Positions 35,246 to 43,808 of a stretch of DNA of 64,000 bases are shown here, piece by piece. The translations under genes and the position numbers were made by a program. How positions within the stretch are numbered: position 1 is the stretch's first letter; every line of letters begins with the position of its first letter. Source of the stretch: Micromonospora vinacea (lineage in GTDB: Bacteria > Actinomycetota > Actinomycetes > Mycobacteriales > Micromonosporaceae); the NCBI RefSeq assembly GCF_015751785.1, contig NZ_JADOTY010000001.1, positions 1,612,001 through 1,676,000 of the forward strand, given 5' to 3'. Below the pieces are notes generated by a model. It saw only the letters and a program-made list of their open reading frames with translations. It had not been told where the DNA came from and made no database searches.

Positions 35246-35420
35246 CGATTTCCCCTCCTTAGGGGCTCGGCGCTTTTCCCGAGGAATTAATGGGCTGACC
35301 ATTGCCCAGCACCGGGAAGGCGCATTGACTTGGTGGAACCACCGAAGTAAGGCCACGGTCAGTCTACCCGCCGCGAGTGAGCTTCGGCTGATGCGGCCAG
35401 GCCTATCGAACCACGGTGCC

Positions 35421-35446
35421 CCTGGGTGACTAGTTGGGTGACGACG
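35421..35446 (+). repeat. right subterminal repeat (possible integrase arm site)
   Basis: CCTGGGTGACTAGTTGGGTG followed by ACGACG, a same-orientation partner of 26317-26342; it lies 94 bp inside attR. Confidence 0.55.
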
Positions 35447-35540
35447 AGCACGAGCGAGGACGGACGACCATGGACGGCGGCGGACTGTTCAGCCAGCGTG
35501 CCCCAGACGCCCGCGCAGCCCAACCGCCGCTGATCGTTCC

Positions 35541-35586
35541 TTCGGGACGAAGAGGTCGTCGGTTCGAATCCGGCCACCCCGACCAG
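35541..35586 (+). repeat. attR (46-bp duplicate of tRNA-Pro 3' part)
   Basis: Perfect copy of 26228-26273 without the tRNA 5' half, marking the right end of the element. Confidence 0.93.
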
Positions 35587-35592
35587 AGGTAG

Positions 35593-35625
35593 AAGGCCAG
35601 GTGAGATCTTCTCTCACCTGGCCTT
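35593..35625 (+). terminator. original tRNA-Pro terminator, displaced by the element
   Basis: AAGGCCAGGTGAGA (35593-35606) pairs perfectly with 35612-35625, followed by TTTTG (the TTTTT run starts at 35624). It directly follows the att core, where the tRNA terminator must have been before integration. Confidence 0.85.
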
Positions 35626-35712
35626 TTTGTCTGCCCCGGCAAGCCCTGTCGACCGATTCCCGTGCCACGGGCGGGAGCGGCGTACGCCCGGCTTATCTTT
35701 CTTGGCCGGGAC

Positions 35713-35901
35713 ATGGTCGAGGGTCTGCTGAGCTTCATCGGACTGCTGGGTCTCGCCGCAGGTGAAGTGTTCGCGTTGCTGTTCACCATCACGGCTGCTT
35801 TCGAGTTGCGCGGGCGCAACTCGCCTCGTGCGGCCCTGGCGGCCGGTCTGGTCGCGGTCACCGGGGTCGTCGCGACGATCGTGTTCCTGATCTGGGTTTA
35901 G
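35713..35901 (+). CDS. small two-TM membrane protein
   Basis: A 62-residue protein, MVEGLLSFIGLLGLAAGEVF at the start, two membrane helices with a short charged loop (ELRGRNSPRAA) and a C-terminal helix LVAVTGVVATIVFLIWV. The start is uncertain; an in-frame upstream start exists but adds no recognisable sequence. Chromosomal gene just right of the element. Family not recognised. Confidence 0.5.
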   Translation: MVEGLLSFIGLLGLAAGEVFALLFTITAAFELRGRNSPRAALAAGLVAVTGVVATIVFLIWV

Positions 35902-36065
35902 GCCGGCCGGCTCGACTGGTAACCGGCTCTCGCCTTCAACCTTCTGGCCCTCGACGGAGTCGTGAGAGGTACTTCAGCTGCCAACATAGGTGTTTCTACC
36001 GATCCCCTCGGGTGCTGCCAGCCCTAACGTCAGCGGCACACCACACCGTCCGAGGGAGACCACCG

Positions 36066-36890
36066 ATGACCATCGCACCCGATCTCATCGCCGTGAAGGC
36101 ACGCCAGCAGGTGACGTGGGCCAGCGGTGACTACGGCGCGGTCGCCGCGCTCATCCACCCGATCTCCGAACTTCTGGTGACCGCCGCCGACCTGTCGGCC
36201 GGTGCCCGCGTACTCGACGTGGCGACCGGGTCCGGCAACGCCGCCATCGCCGCCGCCCGCTGCGGCTGCGTCGTGACAGGCGTCGACTACGTACCCGAAC
36301 TCTTGGGACGGGGCCAGGCCCGCGCCACAGCGGAACGACTCCCGGTCACGTTCGTGACCGGCGACGCGGAGCGCCTGGCGTACGCCGACGGGTCCTTCGA
36401 CGCGGTCCTCTCCGTCGTCGGCGTGATGTTCGCGCCGGACCAGGAGCGGGCGGCGTCCGAACTGGTCCGGGTCTGCCGGCCCGGCGGCACGGTGGCGCTG
36501 GCGTCGTGGACGCCGCAGGGCTTCATCGGCGACCTGTTCCGCACTGTGGGGCGGCATGTGCCGCCGCCAGCGGGGCTGCGCCCGCCGGTCGAGTGGGGCG
36601 ACGAGGGCCGGGTCCGCGAACTGCTCGGTGCGGCAGTGGGTGAACTGCGGGCGGTACGCCGGGAGTTCGTCTTCCGCTTCGGCACCCCGGAGGAGTTCGC
36701 CGACTTCTTCCGGGCCAACTACGGGCCGACGTTGAAGGCGTTCGAGGCGCTGCCCGAGGAACGACGACCGGACCTGTACGCCGATCTGGTGGAGCTGGTT
36801 CGCGCGCACAACCGCGCAACCGACGCGACGGTCCGCGTCCCGGCGGAGTACCTGGAGGTCGTGGCGCGGCGGACCCCCGACCCGGCCTGA
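36066..36890 (+). CDS. class I SAM-dependent methyltransferase
   Basis: A 274-residue methyltransferase. SAM-binding motif I is VLDVATGSGNAAIAAA, then VTGVDYVPELL (acidic residue for the ribose), GDAERLAYADGSFDAVLSVV and VRVCRPGGTVALASW, all typical of UbiE/Methyltransf_11 proteins. N-terminal VKARQQVTWASGDYGAVA is seen in the UbiE-like group often annotated as small-molecule methyltransferases. ATG at 36066 with GGGAGA upstream. Substrate unknown; no biosynthetic cluster around it. Confidence 0.9.
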   Translation: MTIAPDLIAVKARQQVTWASGDYGAVAALIHPISELLVTAADLSAGARVLDVATGSGNAAIAAARCGCVVTGVDYVPELLGRGQARATAERLPVTFVTGDAERLAYADGSFDAVLSVVGVMFAPDQERAASELVRVCRPGGTVALASWTPQGFIGDLFRTVGRHVPPPAGLRPPVEWGDEGRVRELLGAAVGELRAVRREFVFRFGTPEEFADFFRANYGPTLKAFEALPEERRPDLYADLVELVRAHNRATDATVRVPAEYLEVVARRTPDPA

Positions 36891-36949
36891 CGCACGTCCG
36901 CGCCACGCTGTTTCGAGGTGGCGCGGGCCGGTCAGTCCTGCGCTCGAAC

Positions 36950-37423
36950 TCAGTCCTGTCGCTCGGTGCGCTCGATCTCCGCGAACGCGGCGGCCAGGTA
37001 GTCGTCCAACGGCACACTGGTCGCCGCCAACAGGTCGGCCACCAGTATCGGGGCGTGTCGGGCCAGAGCCGCCGCGTCCGGCGGTGACTCGTCGCCCTCG
37101 GGGTCGTACACCCCCAACGCGCCGGCCAGCAGGACGAGCACCACGTGCGGGTCGACGTCCGTTCGCCAGCGCGTCGACTCCTGTACGCAGTGGGTCAACA
37201 CCTGGCGGATGTCGTCGCCGGTCAACCCGTCCGGGTGGCTCTCCTCCAGCAGCAACCGGACCACCGCGCCGAGCACCAGGCCGGAACGCTCGTCCGCGGC
37301 GAGACCGCCGACCGCCTCGTCGTACGCCTGACCGTCGCGGGCCTGGGCGGCGACGACAGCCGCCGTGGCGGTCACCGCGATGGCGCGGGCGGTAGCGGGC
37401 AGATGTCGCCAGGTGCCGGTCAT
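36950..37423 (-). CDS. conserved hypothetical helical protein
   Basis: A 157-residue predominantly helical, Ala/Leu/Asp-rich soluble protein (ATARAIAVTATAAVVAAQAR, PHVVLVLLAGALGVYDPEGD, LDDYLAAAFAEIERTERQD). No membrane helix, no cysteine pattern except one Cys. Divergent from the downstream MFS gene. Family not recognised. Confidence 0.65.
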   Translation of the reverse strand: MTGTWRHLPATARAIAVTATAAVVAAQARDGQAYDEAVGGLAADERSGLVLGAVVRLLLEESHPDGLTGDDIRQVLTHCVQESTRWRTDVDPHVVLVLLAGALGVYDPEGDESPPDAAALARHAPILVADLLAATSVPLDDYLAAAFAEIERTERQD

Positions 37424-37573
37424 CGAGCCAGCATCGCAGACCCGGCGGACACCGACCGCCCGCGATCACGGCGAGTGGATCAACGTGGGATTGGTCACCT
37501 GACGGTCCCGGTGACCGCGAGGCGTGGCCAAAAGGGTTCGCGCGGCGTCAGACCCACCGAACAGAATGCCGGC

Positions 37574-38857
37574 ATGCTGCGTCGTGCCCTGCCCCGCCGT
37601 TCGGAAGCTCGCCGGATCCTCCTCGGCACCCTGCTGTCGGCGATCGGGCGGGGCCTGACCCTGCCGTTCCTGTTCATCTACCTGACCGACGTGCGCGGGC
37701 TTACCGACACCCGCGCCGGGCTCGTCATCGGCTGGTACGGCGTGGTCACCCTGGCCCTGTCGCCGCTGGGCGGGACGCTGATCGACCGGATCGGCGCCCG
37801 TCGGGTGGTGGTGCCCTGCCTGGTGATCGAGGCGATCGGCACCGGTTCGCTCGCGCTTGTCCACTCCACCGGCTCGGCTCTGCTGGTGATGACGGTGATC
37901 GCCATCGGCAGCTCGGCGATCTGGTCCGGGCAGAACACCATCCTCGCGTCGTTGACCGACGACGATGAGCGGCAACGTGTCTTCGGGTTGAACTTCGCCC
38001 TGCTCAACCTCGGCATCGGCATCGGTGGCATGACCTCCGGCGCGATCGTCGACACCACCCGGCCCGGCACCTTCCAGACGATCTACCTGCTGGACGCGGT
38101 GACCTACCTGTTGCCGGCGCTGATCCTGCTCACCCTTCCCGGGGTGGGTCACCGACTCGGCAAACGCCGGGGCGTCGACGAACCGTCGGCCGGCGGCTAC
38201 CTGACGGTGCTCCGTGACCGCCCGTTCCGCCGGCTGGTGATCTTCGGGCTGATCCTCACCACCTGCGGGTACGCGCAGGTGGAGGTGGGCTTCGCCGCGT
38301 ACGCGGTGCGGGTGGCCGAGGTGAACCCCCGGGTCGTGGCCTGGGCGCTGGCGGCCAACACCGTGATGATCGTGCTCGCACAACTGCTGGTGATCCGCCG
38401 GATCGAGGGCCGCAGCCGCACCCGGGCACTGGCAGTGGTCGGGGCGGTGTTCGCCATCGCCTGGCTGGTCCTCGGCGCAGCCGGCCTGGTCAGCGGCGAG
38501 AACGCCGTGCTGGCCGCCCTGTGCGTGGTGCTCTGCTCGGCGATCTTCGGCTTCGGCGAGACGATGCTGTCCCCGGTGATGCCCGCACTGACCAACGCGC
38601 TGGCCACCGACGAGCTGCGCGGCCGGTACAACGCGATGAGTTCGATGATCTTCGGAATCAGCGGTGTGATCGGCCCGGTGACCGCCGGCCCACTCATCGG
38701 CGCCGCCAACGGCATGGTCTGGGTGGCGACAGTGGTCGGCGGCTGCCTGATCGCCTCGCTGGTAGCGCTCTCCCTGCGCCGGCTGCTCACCTCCGAGCAG
38801 GACGGCCTCGTGACGACCGCCCCGGCGTCCCCCGCCCCCGCGCCCACCCCGGCCTGA
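37574..38857 (+). CDS. MFS transporter
   Basis: A 427-residue transporter with twelve hydrophobic segments. LSPLGGTLIDRIGARRVVVP is the loop 2-3 MFS signature (G-x-L-x-D-R-x-G-R/A-R), and EGRSRTRALAV fills the central loop region. Probable drug or metabolite efflux across the cytoplasmic membrane. ATG at 37574; the region upstream has no coding character. It is followed by a run of non-coding repeats. Confidence 0.9.
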   Translation: MLRRALPRRSEARRILLGTLLSAIGRGLTLPFLFIYLTDVRGLTDTRAGLVIGWYGVVTLALSPLGGTLIDRIGARRVVVPCLVIEAIGTGSLALVHSTGSALLVMTVIAIGSSAIWSGQNTILASLTDDDERQRVFGLNFALLNLGIGIGGMTSGAIVDTTRPGTFQTIYLLDAVTYLLPALILLTLPGVGHRLGKRRGVDEPSAGGYLTVLRDRPFRRLVIFGLILTTCGYAQVEVGFAAYAVRVAEVNPRVVAWALAANTVMIVLAQLLVIRRIEGRSRTRALAVVGAVFAIAWLVLGAAGLVSGENAVLAALCVVLCSAIFGFGETMLSPVMPALTNALATDELRGRYNAMSSMIFGISGVIGPVTAGPLIGAANGMVWVATVVGGCLIASLVALSLRRLLTSEQDGLVTTAPASPAPAPTPA

Positions 38858-38869
38858 CCCCGAACACAC

Positions 38870-38948
38870 CCCCGCACCCCGCACCCCGCACCGCGCACCC
38901 CGCACCCCGCACCCCGCACCCCGCACCCCGCACCCCGCACCCCGCACC
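38870..38948 (+). repeat. 7-bp microsatellite (CACCCCG)n
   Basis: About eleven tandem CACCCCG units with one degenerate copy (ACCGCGC), directly after the MFS stop codon and up to palindrome D. Confidence 0.9.
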
Positions 38949-39044
38949 AAGATCCGAGCAACTTCCCGGATGTTGCTGCCTCAGGCGCGCGGGAGGCAGC
39001 AACATCCCCGATGTTGCTGCCTTCTCGATGGTGCGCGGGTCTTG
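38947..39044. repeat. GATC-based intergenic palindrome D
   Basis: Base CAAGATCC (about 38948)/GGGTCTTG (about 39037), apex GGATGTTGCTGCCTC (38968-38982)/complement (38993-39007). A third arm copy, GATGTTGCTGCCTTC, is at 39010-39024. Shares its left arm with palindrome C at 26035. Confidence 0.75.
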
Positions 39045-39059
39045 ATCTCGCTGGGCACC

Positions 39060-39136
39060 AAGGTCGCGCTCGATCCTGGATGTAGTGGCATCGCGGCGCC
39101 CTCGACACCACTACATCCATGTTCGAGCGCGACCTT
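39060..39136. repeat. intergenic palindrome E
   Basis: Base AAGGTCGCGCTCGA (39060-39073)/complement (39123-39136) and apex GGATGTAGTGG (39078-39088)/complement (39108-39118): a long two-tier hairpin, adjacent to palindrome D. Confidence 0.8.
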
Positions 39137-39139
39137 GCC

Positions 39140-39313
39140 GGGCGGGGGCGGGGCGACGCGCGGGCAAGCGCGGGGCGGGGCAAGCGCGGGGCGGCGCGAG
39201 GCAAGCGCGGGGCAGCGCGCGGGCAAGCGCGGGGCGGCGCGAGGCAAGCGCGAGGCAAGCGCGGGGCGACGCGCGGGCAAGCGCGGGGCGGCGCGGGGCA
39301 AGCGCGGGGCGCG
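39140..39313 (+). repeat. GC minisatellite built on GCAAGCGCGGGGCG
   Basis: About nine irregular units combining GGGGCG, GCGCGAGGCAAGCGCG and GACGCGCGGGCAAGCGCG, in an intergenic tract between the MFS gene and the phosphoesterase. The frames through it are open but only because of the repeat composition; I do not call a gene. Confidence 0.8.
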
Positions 39314-39380
39314 GCGGTGTGGGGGACGGGTCGGGCCCCGGAGCTGGTGCTCCGGGGCCCGATGTTCGCGGGGTCGGCCG

Positions 39381-41087
39381 TCAGGCGGCGGGGACCTCGG
39401 CGGTGGTGCGGATCCGGTCCAGCGTCGGCGCGGAGACCGGCGACTGGGCGGTCAGGTAGTCCACGAAGGCGTCCAGGTCGATCTGCCCAGTGACCAGGTT
39501 CGTCCCGCCGGTGAGGGCGCTGAAGCCGTCACCGCCGCCGGCCAGGAAGTTGTTCACCGTCACCCGGTAGGTGGCGGCGGTGTCGACGGCGGTGCCGCCG
39601 AGGGTGAAGCTGCCCCGGACCACGCGGGTGCCGGCGCACGGGTCGGCGACCGTACCGGTGGTGCCGTTCGGGTCGACCACGTAGCCCACCGTTGCCGACG
39701 GGTACAGGGTCCGGCCGGTGACGAACTGCTGCTCCAGGACGCAGTAGAGCTGCGCGCCGGTCAGGTCCAGTGTCACCAGGTTGTTGGCGAACGGCTGGAC
39801 CGTGAACGCCTCCTCGTAGGTGACCGGGCCGGCGTCGAGGTCGGCCCGGACCCCGCCCGGGTTCATGAAGGCGGCGACGGCGTTCTGTTCGTCGTCGGTG
39901 GCGGCGAGTTGCGCGTCGGCGATGAGGTTGCCCAGTGGCGATTCGCCCAGACTCGTACCGAAGAGGGTTTCCTGGCTTCGGGTGATCGCCTGGCTGGTCA
40001 CGCCGACCTGGCGGCCGGCGACCGGGCCGAGCACCGTCTTGTACCGGTTGATCAGCGCGGTCTGCTTCGGGTCCTTGGCGACGTCGCGGGTGACCACGAC
40101 GTTGTTCGCGGCGGCGGAGATCACGTCCCCGCTCCGACGGTCGATCTTGAGGTCGATGTCGGTGACCAGGCGACCGAACGAGCTGGCACTGGTGACCAGC
40201 TTGCCGTTGATGTCGCAGTTGTACGCCTGGTGGGTGTGCCCGCTGACCACCACGTCGATCGACGGGTCCATCCGGTTGGTGATGTCCACGATGGGCCCGG
40301 TCATGCCGACGCAGTCGTTGATGCCGCCGGTCGACGCCTGGGCGCCGCCCTCGTGTAGCAGCACGACGATCGTCTCCACGCCCTTGCGGCGCAGCTCACG
40401 GGCGTACCGGTTGGCGGTGTCCGCCTCGTCGGCGAAGCTGAGGCCGGCGACGCCCTCCTGGCTGACGATCTGCGGGGTGCCCTCCAGGGTCATCCCGATG
40501 AAGCCGACCTTGACGCCCTGCACCTTGTGGATCGCGTACGGCGCCATCAGCGGCTTGCCGGTGGCGGTCTTGAAGGCGTTCGCGGACAGGTACTGGAAGC
40601 CGGCCCCCCGGTACGGGGTGCCGTCGATGCAGCCGTCCACCGGGTGGCAGCCGCCGTTCTGGATCCGCAGCAGCTCGGCGGCACCTTCGTCGAACTCGTG
40701 GTTGCCGACGCTGGCGTAGTCCAGCCCGGCCATGCTCAGCGCCTCGATGGTCGGCTCGTCGTGGAACGCGGCCGAGAGCAGCGGGGACGCGCCGATCAGG
40801 TCACCGGCGGCGACGGTGATGGTGTTCTTCTTCTTGGCCGCGGCACGCAGCTCGGCAAGGTGGGTGGCCAGGAACTCGACGCCACCCGCGGTCTGCCCGG
40901 CGATGGTGCCGCTGGACCCGGTCGGCGGTTCGAGGTTGCCGTGGAAGTCGTTGAGGGCGAGCAGGGTGACGTCGACCGGCTTCGGCCCGGCGTCGGCCTG
41001 CTCAGGGCTGGTGGCGACCGCGCCGAAAGCGGCCACCGCGAGCGCGGTCAGGCCAACGGCGGCCCGACGCATCCCGGGTATGAACAT
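39381..41087 (-). CDS. secreted 5'-nucleotidase/UshA-type phosphoesterase
   Basis: A 568-residue protein. Signal peptide (MRRAAVGLTALAVAAFGAVA) ending near residue 33. The metallophosphatase domain has LNDFHGNLEP, GDLIGASPLLS, VGNHEFDEG and VSGHTHQAYN. The C-terminal 5'-nucleotidase domain has GNLIADAQLA, NPGGVRADLD and NNFLAGGGDGFSAL. It should release phosphate and nucleosides from extracellular nucleotides. ATG at 41087 with AAGGAGAT at ideal spacing. Repeats fill the region 3' of it. Confidence 0.93.
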   Translation of the reverse strand: MFIPGMRRAAVGLTALAVAAFGAVATSPEQADAGPKPVDVTLLALNDFHGNLEPPTGSSGTIAGQTAGGVEFLATHLAELRAAAKKKNTITVAAGDLIGASPLLSAAFHDEPTIEALSMAGLDYASVGNHEFDEGAAELLRIQNGGCHPVDGCIDGTPYRGAGFQYLSANAFKTATGKPLMAPYAIHKVQGVKVGFIGMTLEGTPQIVSQEGVAGLSFADEADTANRYARELRRKGVETIVVLLHEGGAQASTGGINDCVGMTGPIVDITNRMDPSIDVVVSGHTHQAYNCDINGKLVTSASSFGRLVTDIDLKIDRRSGDVISAAANNVVVTRDVAKDPKQTALINRYKTVLGPVAGRQVGVTSQAITRSQETLFGTSLGESPLGNLIADAQLAATDDEQNAVAAFMNPGGVRADLDAGPVTYEEAFTVQPFANNLVTLDLTGAQLYCVLEQQFVTGRTLYPSATVGYVVDPNGTTGTVADPCAGTRVVRGSFTLGGTAVDTAATYRVTVNNFLAGGGDGFSALTGGTNLVTGQIDLDAFVDYLTAQSPVSAPTLDRIRTTAEVPAA

Positions 41088-41294
41088 GGATCTCCTTGTG
41101 AGAATCGGCGCGTACGGTGCCCCGGCCTCTGGGTCGACCGGGGCCTCCGACGGACGCCGTCGAAGGGGTCGCGGATGGCGGTGGTTGAGCATGGCCCCGC
41201 CCTGACAGCCTCTCATCCGCACGCCGGTCGGTCGACCCGGGCAGCACATCGGAGCAGCGCGTACGTCGAGGCCGCTATCGATCACCGTTTAACG

Positions 41295-41309
41295 CTGTCT
41301 GCCAGACAG
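41295..41309. promoter_or_regulatory. palindromic operator candidate before the hydrolase gene
   Basis: CTGTCTGCCAGACAG, 7-bp perfect arms around one base, 58 bp upstream of the alpha/beta hydrolase start. TetR-type operator geometry; no adjacent TetR gene. Confidence 0.5.
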
Positions 41310-41366
41310 TGTCGGACCCAGGGTCTAGAAAGGACGGGACGACCAACGAGGATCGGGGGCGGCATC

Positions 41367-42164
41367 GTGAGCGGAACGACACCGGTGGCGGAGCAGGTGC
41401 GATCGGCCGACGGCACACCCATCGCGTTCGAGCGGTCCGGCGCCGGGCCGGCGGTCGTCCTGGTCGGCGGCGCGTTCAGCGACCGCGGCGCGACCCGTGA
41501 CCTGGCTGCTGCCCTGGCACCGGATTTCACCGCCTTCAGCTATGACCGCCGGGGTCGGGGCTTCAGCGGCGACACCGCACCGTACGAGGTCGGCCGCGAG
41601 ATCGACGACCTGGCCGCCCTGATCGCGGCGGCGGGTGGTTCCGCCGCCGTCTACGGCATCTCCTCCGGGGCCGTCCTCGCTTCCCTCGCCACCGCGCAGG
41701 GCCTGCCGGTGACCAGGCTGGTCATGTTCGAGCCACCGTTCCAGGTCGGCACGCACGTGGGCGTCCGCAAGGACATCACCCCGCAGCTCATCGAGCTGAT
41801 CGCCGCCGACGACCGGGACGGCGCGGTGGAGACCTTCCTCAGCGCCTCTGTGGGGTTGCCGGCCGACCAGGTGACCGGGATGCGGTCGCAACCGATGTGG
41901 GGTGGGCTGACGGCAGTCGCGCACACCCTGGTGTACGACTCGATCATCACCGCCGGAGGGCGGCTCCCCGTGGACCGGCTGGCGTCCATCACCGCGCCGA
42001 CCCTCGGGCTGGACAGCACCGGCAGTCCACAGTGGCTGCGGGACGCGAGTCGGGCAGCGGCCGAGGCGGTCCCGGGCGGTCGGTCCGTCAGCCTCGACGG
42101 CGGCTATCACGACGTGCCGCCGACGACGTTGGCGCCCGCGCTGCGGGAGTTCCTGCTCGGTTGA
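41367..42164 (+). CDS. alpha/beta hydrolase
   Basis: A 265-residue protein. Oxyanion loop VVLVGGAFSD (for HGxx), SYDRRGRGFSGD, nucleophile elbow VYGISSGAVLA (GISSG for GxSxG), acid residue LDSTGSPQW and catalytic His GGYHDVPP. Typical of small-molecule esterases/hydrolases. GTG at 41367, with GGGGGCGG upstream being poor. Its last 77 bp overlap the 3' end of the convergent GGCT-like gene. Substrate unknown. Confidence 0.88.
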   Translation: MSGTTPVAEQVRSADGTPIAFERSGAGPAVVLVGGAFSDRGATRDLAAALAPDFTAFSYDRRGRGFSGDTAPYEVGREIDDLAALIAAAGGSAAVYGISSGAVLASLATAQGLPVTRLVMFEPPFQVGTHVGVRKDITPQLIELIAADDRDGAVETFLSASVGLPADQVTGMRSQPMWGGLTAVAHTLVYDSIITAGGRLPVDRLASITAPTLGLDSTGSPQWLRDASRAAAEAVPGGRSVSLDGGYHDVPPTTLAPALREFLLG

Positions 42165-42828
42165 CGGGCGGCACTGGGGCACCGTTGACCAGCGCTTCGT
42201 CGACCAGGGCCGCTACGGCGTCCAGGGGCCAGGCACCCAGCACGCCGGGCCGGGCCGCCAGGTAGGTGGCGATCCGCTCGGCCGGCCAGCCGTGCGACTC
42301 GCTTAGCCCCCGGGCGATCATGCCGAGGTAGACCGGCGCGGGTGGCCGGCACCGTACGGCTGACGCCCCCTCAGGGGCGGTGAAGGTGAGCAGCGGAACG
42401 CCGTCGCGGTTGCCCGGGCAGATCAGCGTCTCGTACCGTCCCGGGCCGAGGGTGGCCCGTCCGTTGGCGACGGCGGCGTCGATGGCCGCGCCGGTCGCCG
42501 GGATCAGGTCGGCGGTGTCGCCCGGGGGGCGGTACATCTCCTGGGCCGCGATGTCGGTGAACTGCTCCAGGGTGACCAGGTAGGCGCGGGCCGCGGCCTG
42601 GCCTGGCAGCTGCGGGTCGTAGAAGGCCATGCCGCCGGTCCAGGCACCGGATTCGCCGGCGAAGTAGATGCCGCCGGGCAGCGACACCGGTGCCGACCGG
42701 CTCGGTGGACGCCGGTCGCGGCAGCCCGGGTACGTCCGCTTTCCGCCGGGTGGGCAGCCGCCATCGATGTACCAGGCCAGCCGGGCGGCGTGCATGTTCG
42801 AGCCGTACGAGACGTACCAGACCAGCAT
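42088..42828 (-). CDS. gamma-glutamylcyclotransferase-like protein
   Basis: A 246-residue protein beginning MLVWYVSYGSNMHAARL. YGSNM is the substrate-loop signature of the GGCT/AIG2 fold, and IYFAGESGAWTGGMAFYDP and ARAYLVTLEQFTDIA fit the beta-barrel. Relatives in Streptomyces are often mislabelled as histone deacetylase; no deacetylase motif is present. The Arg/Ala-rich C-terminus overlaps the convergent hydrolase gene, so the true end is as read. Activity uncertain. Confidence 0.78.
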   Translation of the reverse strand: MLVWYVSYGSNMHAARLAWYIDGGCPPGGKRTYPGCRDRRPPSRSAPVSLPGGIYFAGESGAWTGGMAFYDPQLPGQAAARAYLVTLEQFTDIAAQEMYRPPGDTADLIPATGAAIDAAVANGRATLGPGRYETLICPGNRDGVPLLTFTAPEGASAVRCRPPAPVYLGMIARGLSESHGWPAERIATYLAARPGVLGAWPLDAVAALVDEALVNGAPVPPVNRAGTPAARAPTSSAARRDSRRRG

Positions 42829-42835
42829 GACGCGC

Positions 42836-43615
42836 TCAGAAGCCGCAGGTCTGCCCGGCGGAGTGGCTCACCTGCACGGTGTGGGTCACGCAGCCGCCGG
42901 CCTCGACCGCGTGCAGCAGGAAGGCGGTGGGCTCGGTGACCCAACCGATCTGCTCGTCGGCGCTCATGGTGAGCGTGCTCTGCTTCCACGTGCTGGGTGC
43001 CACGGTGAGGACCGTGCCGGCGTACGCCGTGGTGACCGGGCGGTGCAGGTGGCCGGCGCCGACCCGTACGACGTGCTGGTGTCGACCGATCACCTCGGCG
43101 AGCGCGTCCCCGTCGGCGAGTCGGATGGAGTCCGCGGCGGGGATGCCGACCGCGACCGGTGGGTGGTGCAGGAAGACCAGGGCGGGCACCTCGGGCCGCC
43201 CGGCCAGCACCCCGTCGAGCCAGCCGAGCTGTTCCTCGCCGAGTTGGCCGCCGTCGCTGCCGGGGACGAGCGAGTCGAGCACCACGACGGTCGCGGCCTC
43301 GTGGTCGACGTGGTAGTAGGCCGAGAAGCCGCCGCCGAGCCATGGTGTGCCCCCGAACGCGTCGAGCAGGGACTCCCGGCCGTCATGGTTGCCGGTGGCC
43401 AGGTGCACGGGCAGCGGGAACCGGCCGATCACCTCGCGCAGCGCCGCGTACTCGTCGGGCTGGCCGTGGTCGACCAGGTCGCCGCTGATCACCACGCAGT
43501 CCGGTCGGGGTCGCAACGCCAGCACCCGGCCGAGCGCTCGGTGCAACCCGGCGGCCGGTTCGGCGGCGAGCAGGCCGGTGGTCAGGTGCGGGTCACTGAG
43601 CTGGGCGATGAGCAT
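42836..43615 (-). CDS. metallophosphoesterase (CpdA-like)
   Basis: A 259-residue calcineurin-fold phosphodiesterase with LSDPHLT, SGDLVDHG, ATGNHDGRE, FLHHPPV and GAGHLHRPV, the complete metal-ligand set of the class III cyclic nucleotide phosphodiesterase/CpdA group. It lies 7 bp upstream of the GGCT-like gene on the same strand. It could hydrolyse cAMP made by class III cyclases such as the one encoded at 12126-15773, an inference only. Confidence 0.88.
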   Translation of the reverse strand: MLIAQLSDPHLTTGLLAAEPAAGLHRALGRVLALRPRPDCVVISGDLVDHGQPDEYAALREVIGRFPLPVHLATGNHDGRESLLDAFGGTPWLGGGFSAYYHVDHEAATVVVLDSLVPGSDGGQLGEEQLGWLDGVLAGRPEVPALVFLHHPPVAVGIPAADSIRLADGDALAEVIGRHQHVVRVGAGHLHRPVTTAYAGTVLTVAPSTWKQSTLTMSADEQIGWVTEPTAFLLHAVEAGGCVTHTVQVSHSAGQTCGF

Positions 43616-43683
43616 GGGCTCGCCTCCTCGGCGCCGGGGTGCTCCACGCTATCGCCAGGGCCGGCATTCCGTGGGGCACGCGT

Positions 43684-43709
43684 CCACAGGCTGCGTCCAC
43701 AGCCTGTGG
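43684..43709. promoter_or_regulatory. inverted repeat in divergent intergenic region
   Basis: CCACAGGCTG (43684-43693)/CAGCCTGTGG (43700-43709) with a 6-nt loop, between the phosphodiesterase and GGDEF genes. Operator or hairpin. Confidence 0.5.
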
Positions 43710-43808
43710 ATAGCACGTGTGTACGAAGCCGGGTCGGTCCCGGCCGCCGTGAGTACGCTTGATCGAGCGGTTCGGCGTCGGCCGGGCCCCTCCCCTACCT
43801 GGAACGAC

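Noticed and set aside
38870..38948. CRISPR-like direct repeats
   Set aside because: 7-bp head-to-tail microsatellite with no spacers and no cas genes.
38981..39301. Open frames through the GC minisatellite
   Set aside because: Both strands are open only because the repeat lacks stop triplets; residue composition is repetitive and no ribosome binding site is present.
42088..42828. Histone deacetylase
   Set aside because: A common mislabel for this family; YGSNM is the GGCT motif and no deacetylase metal motif is present.
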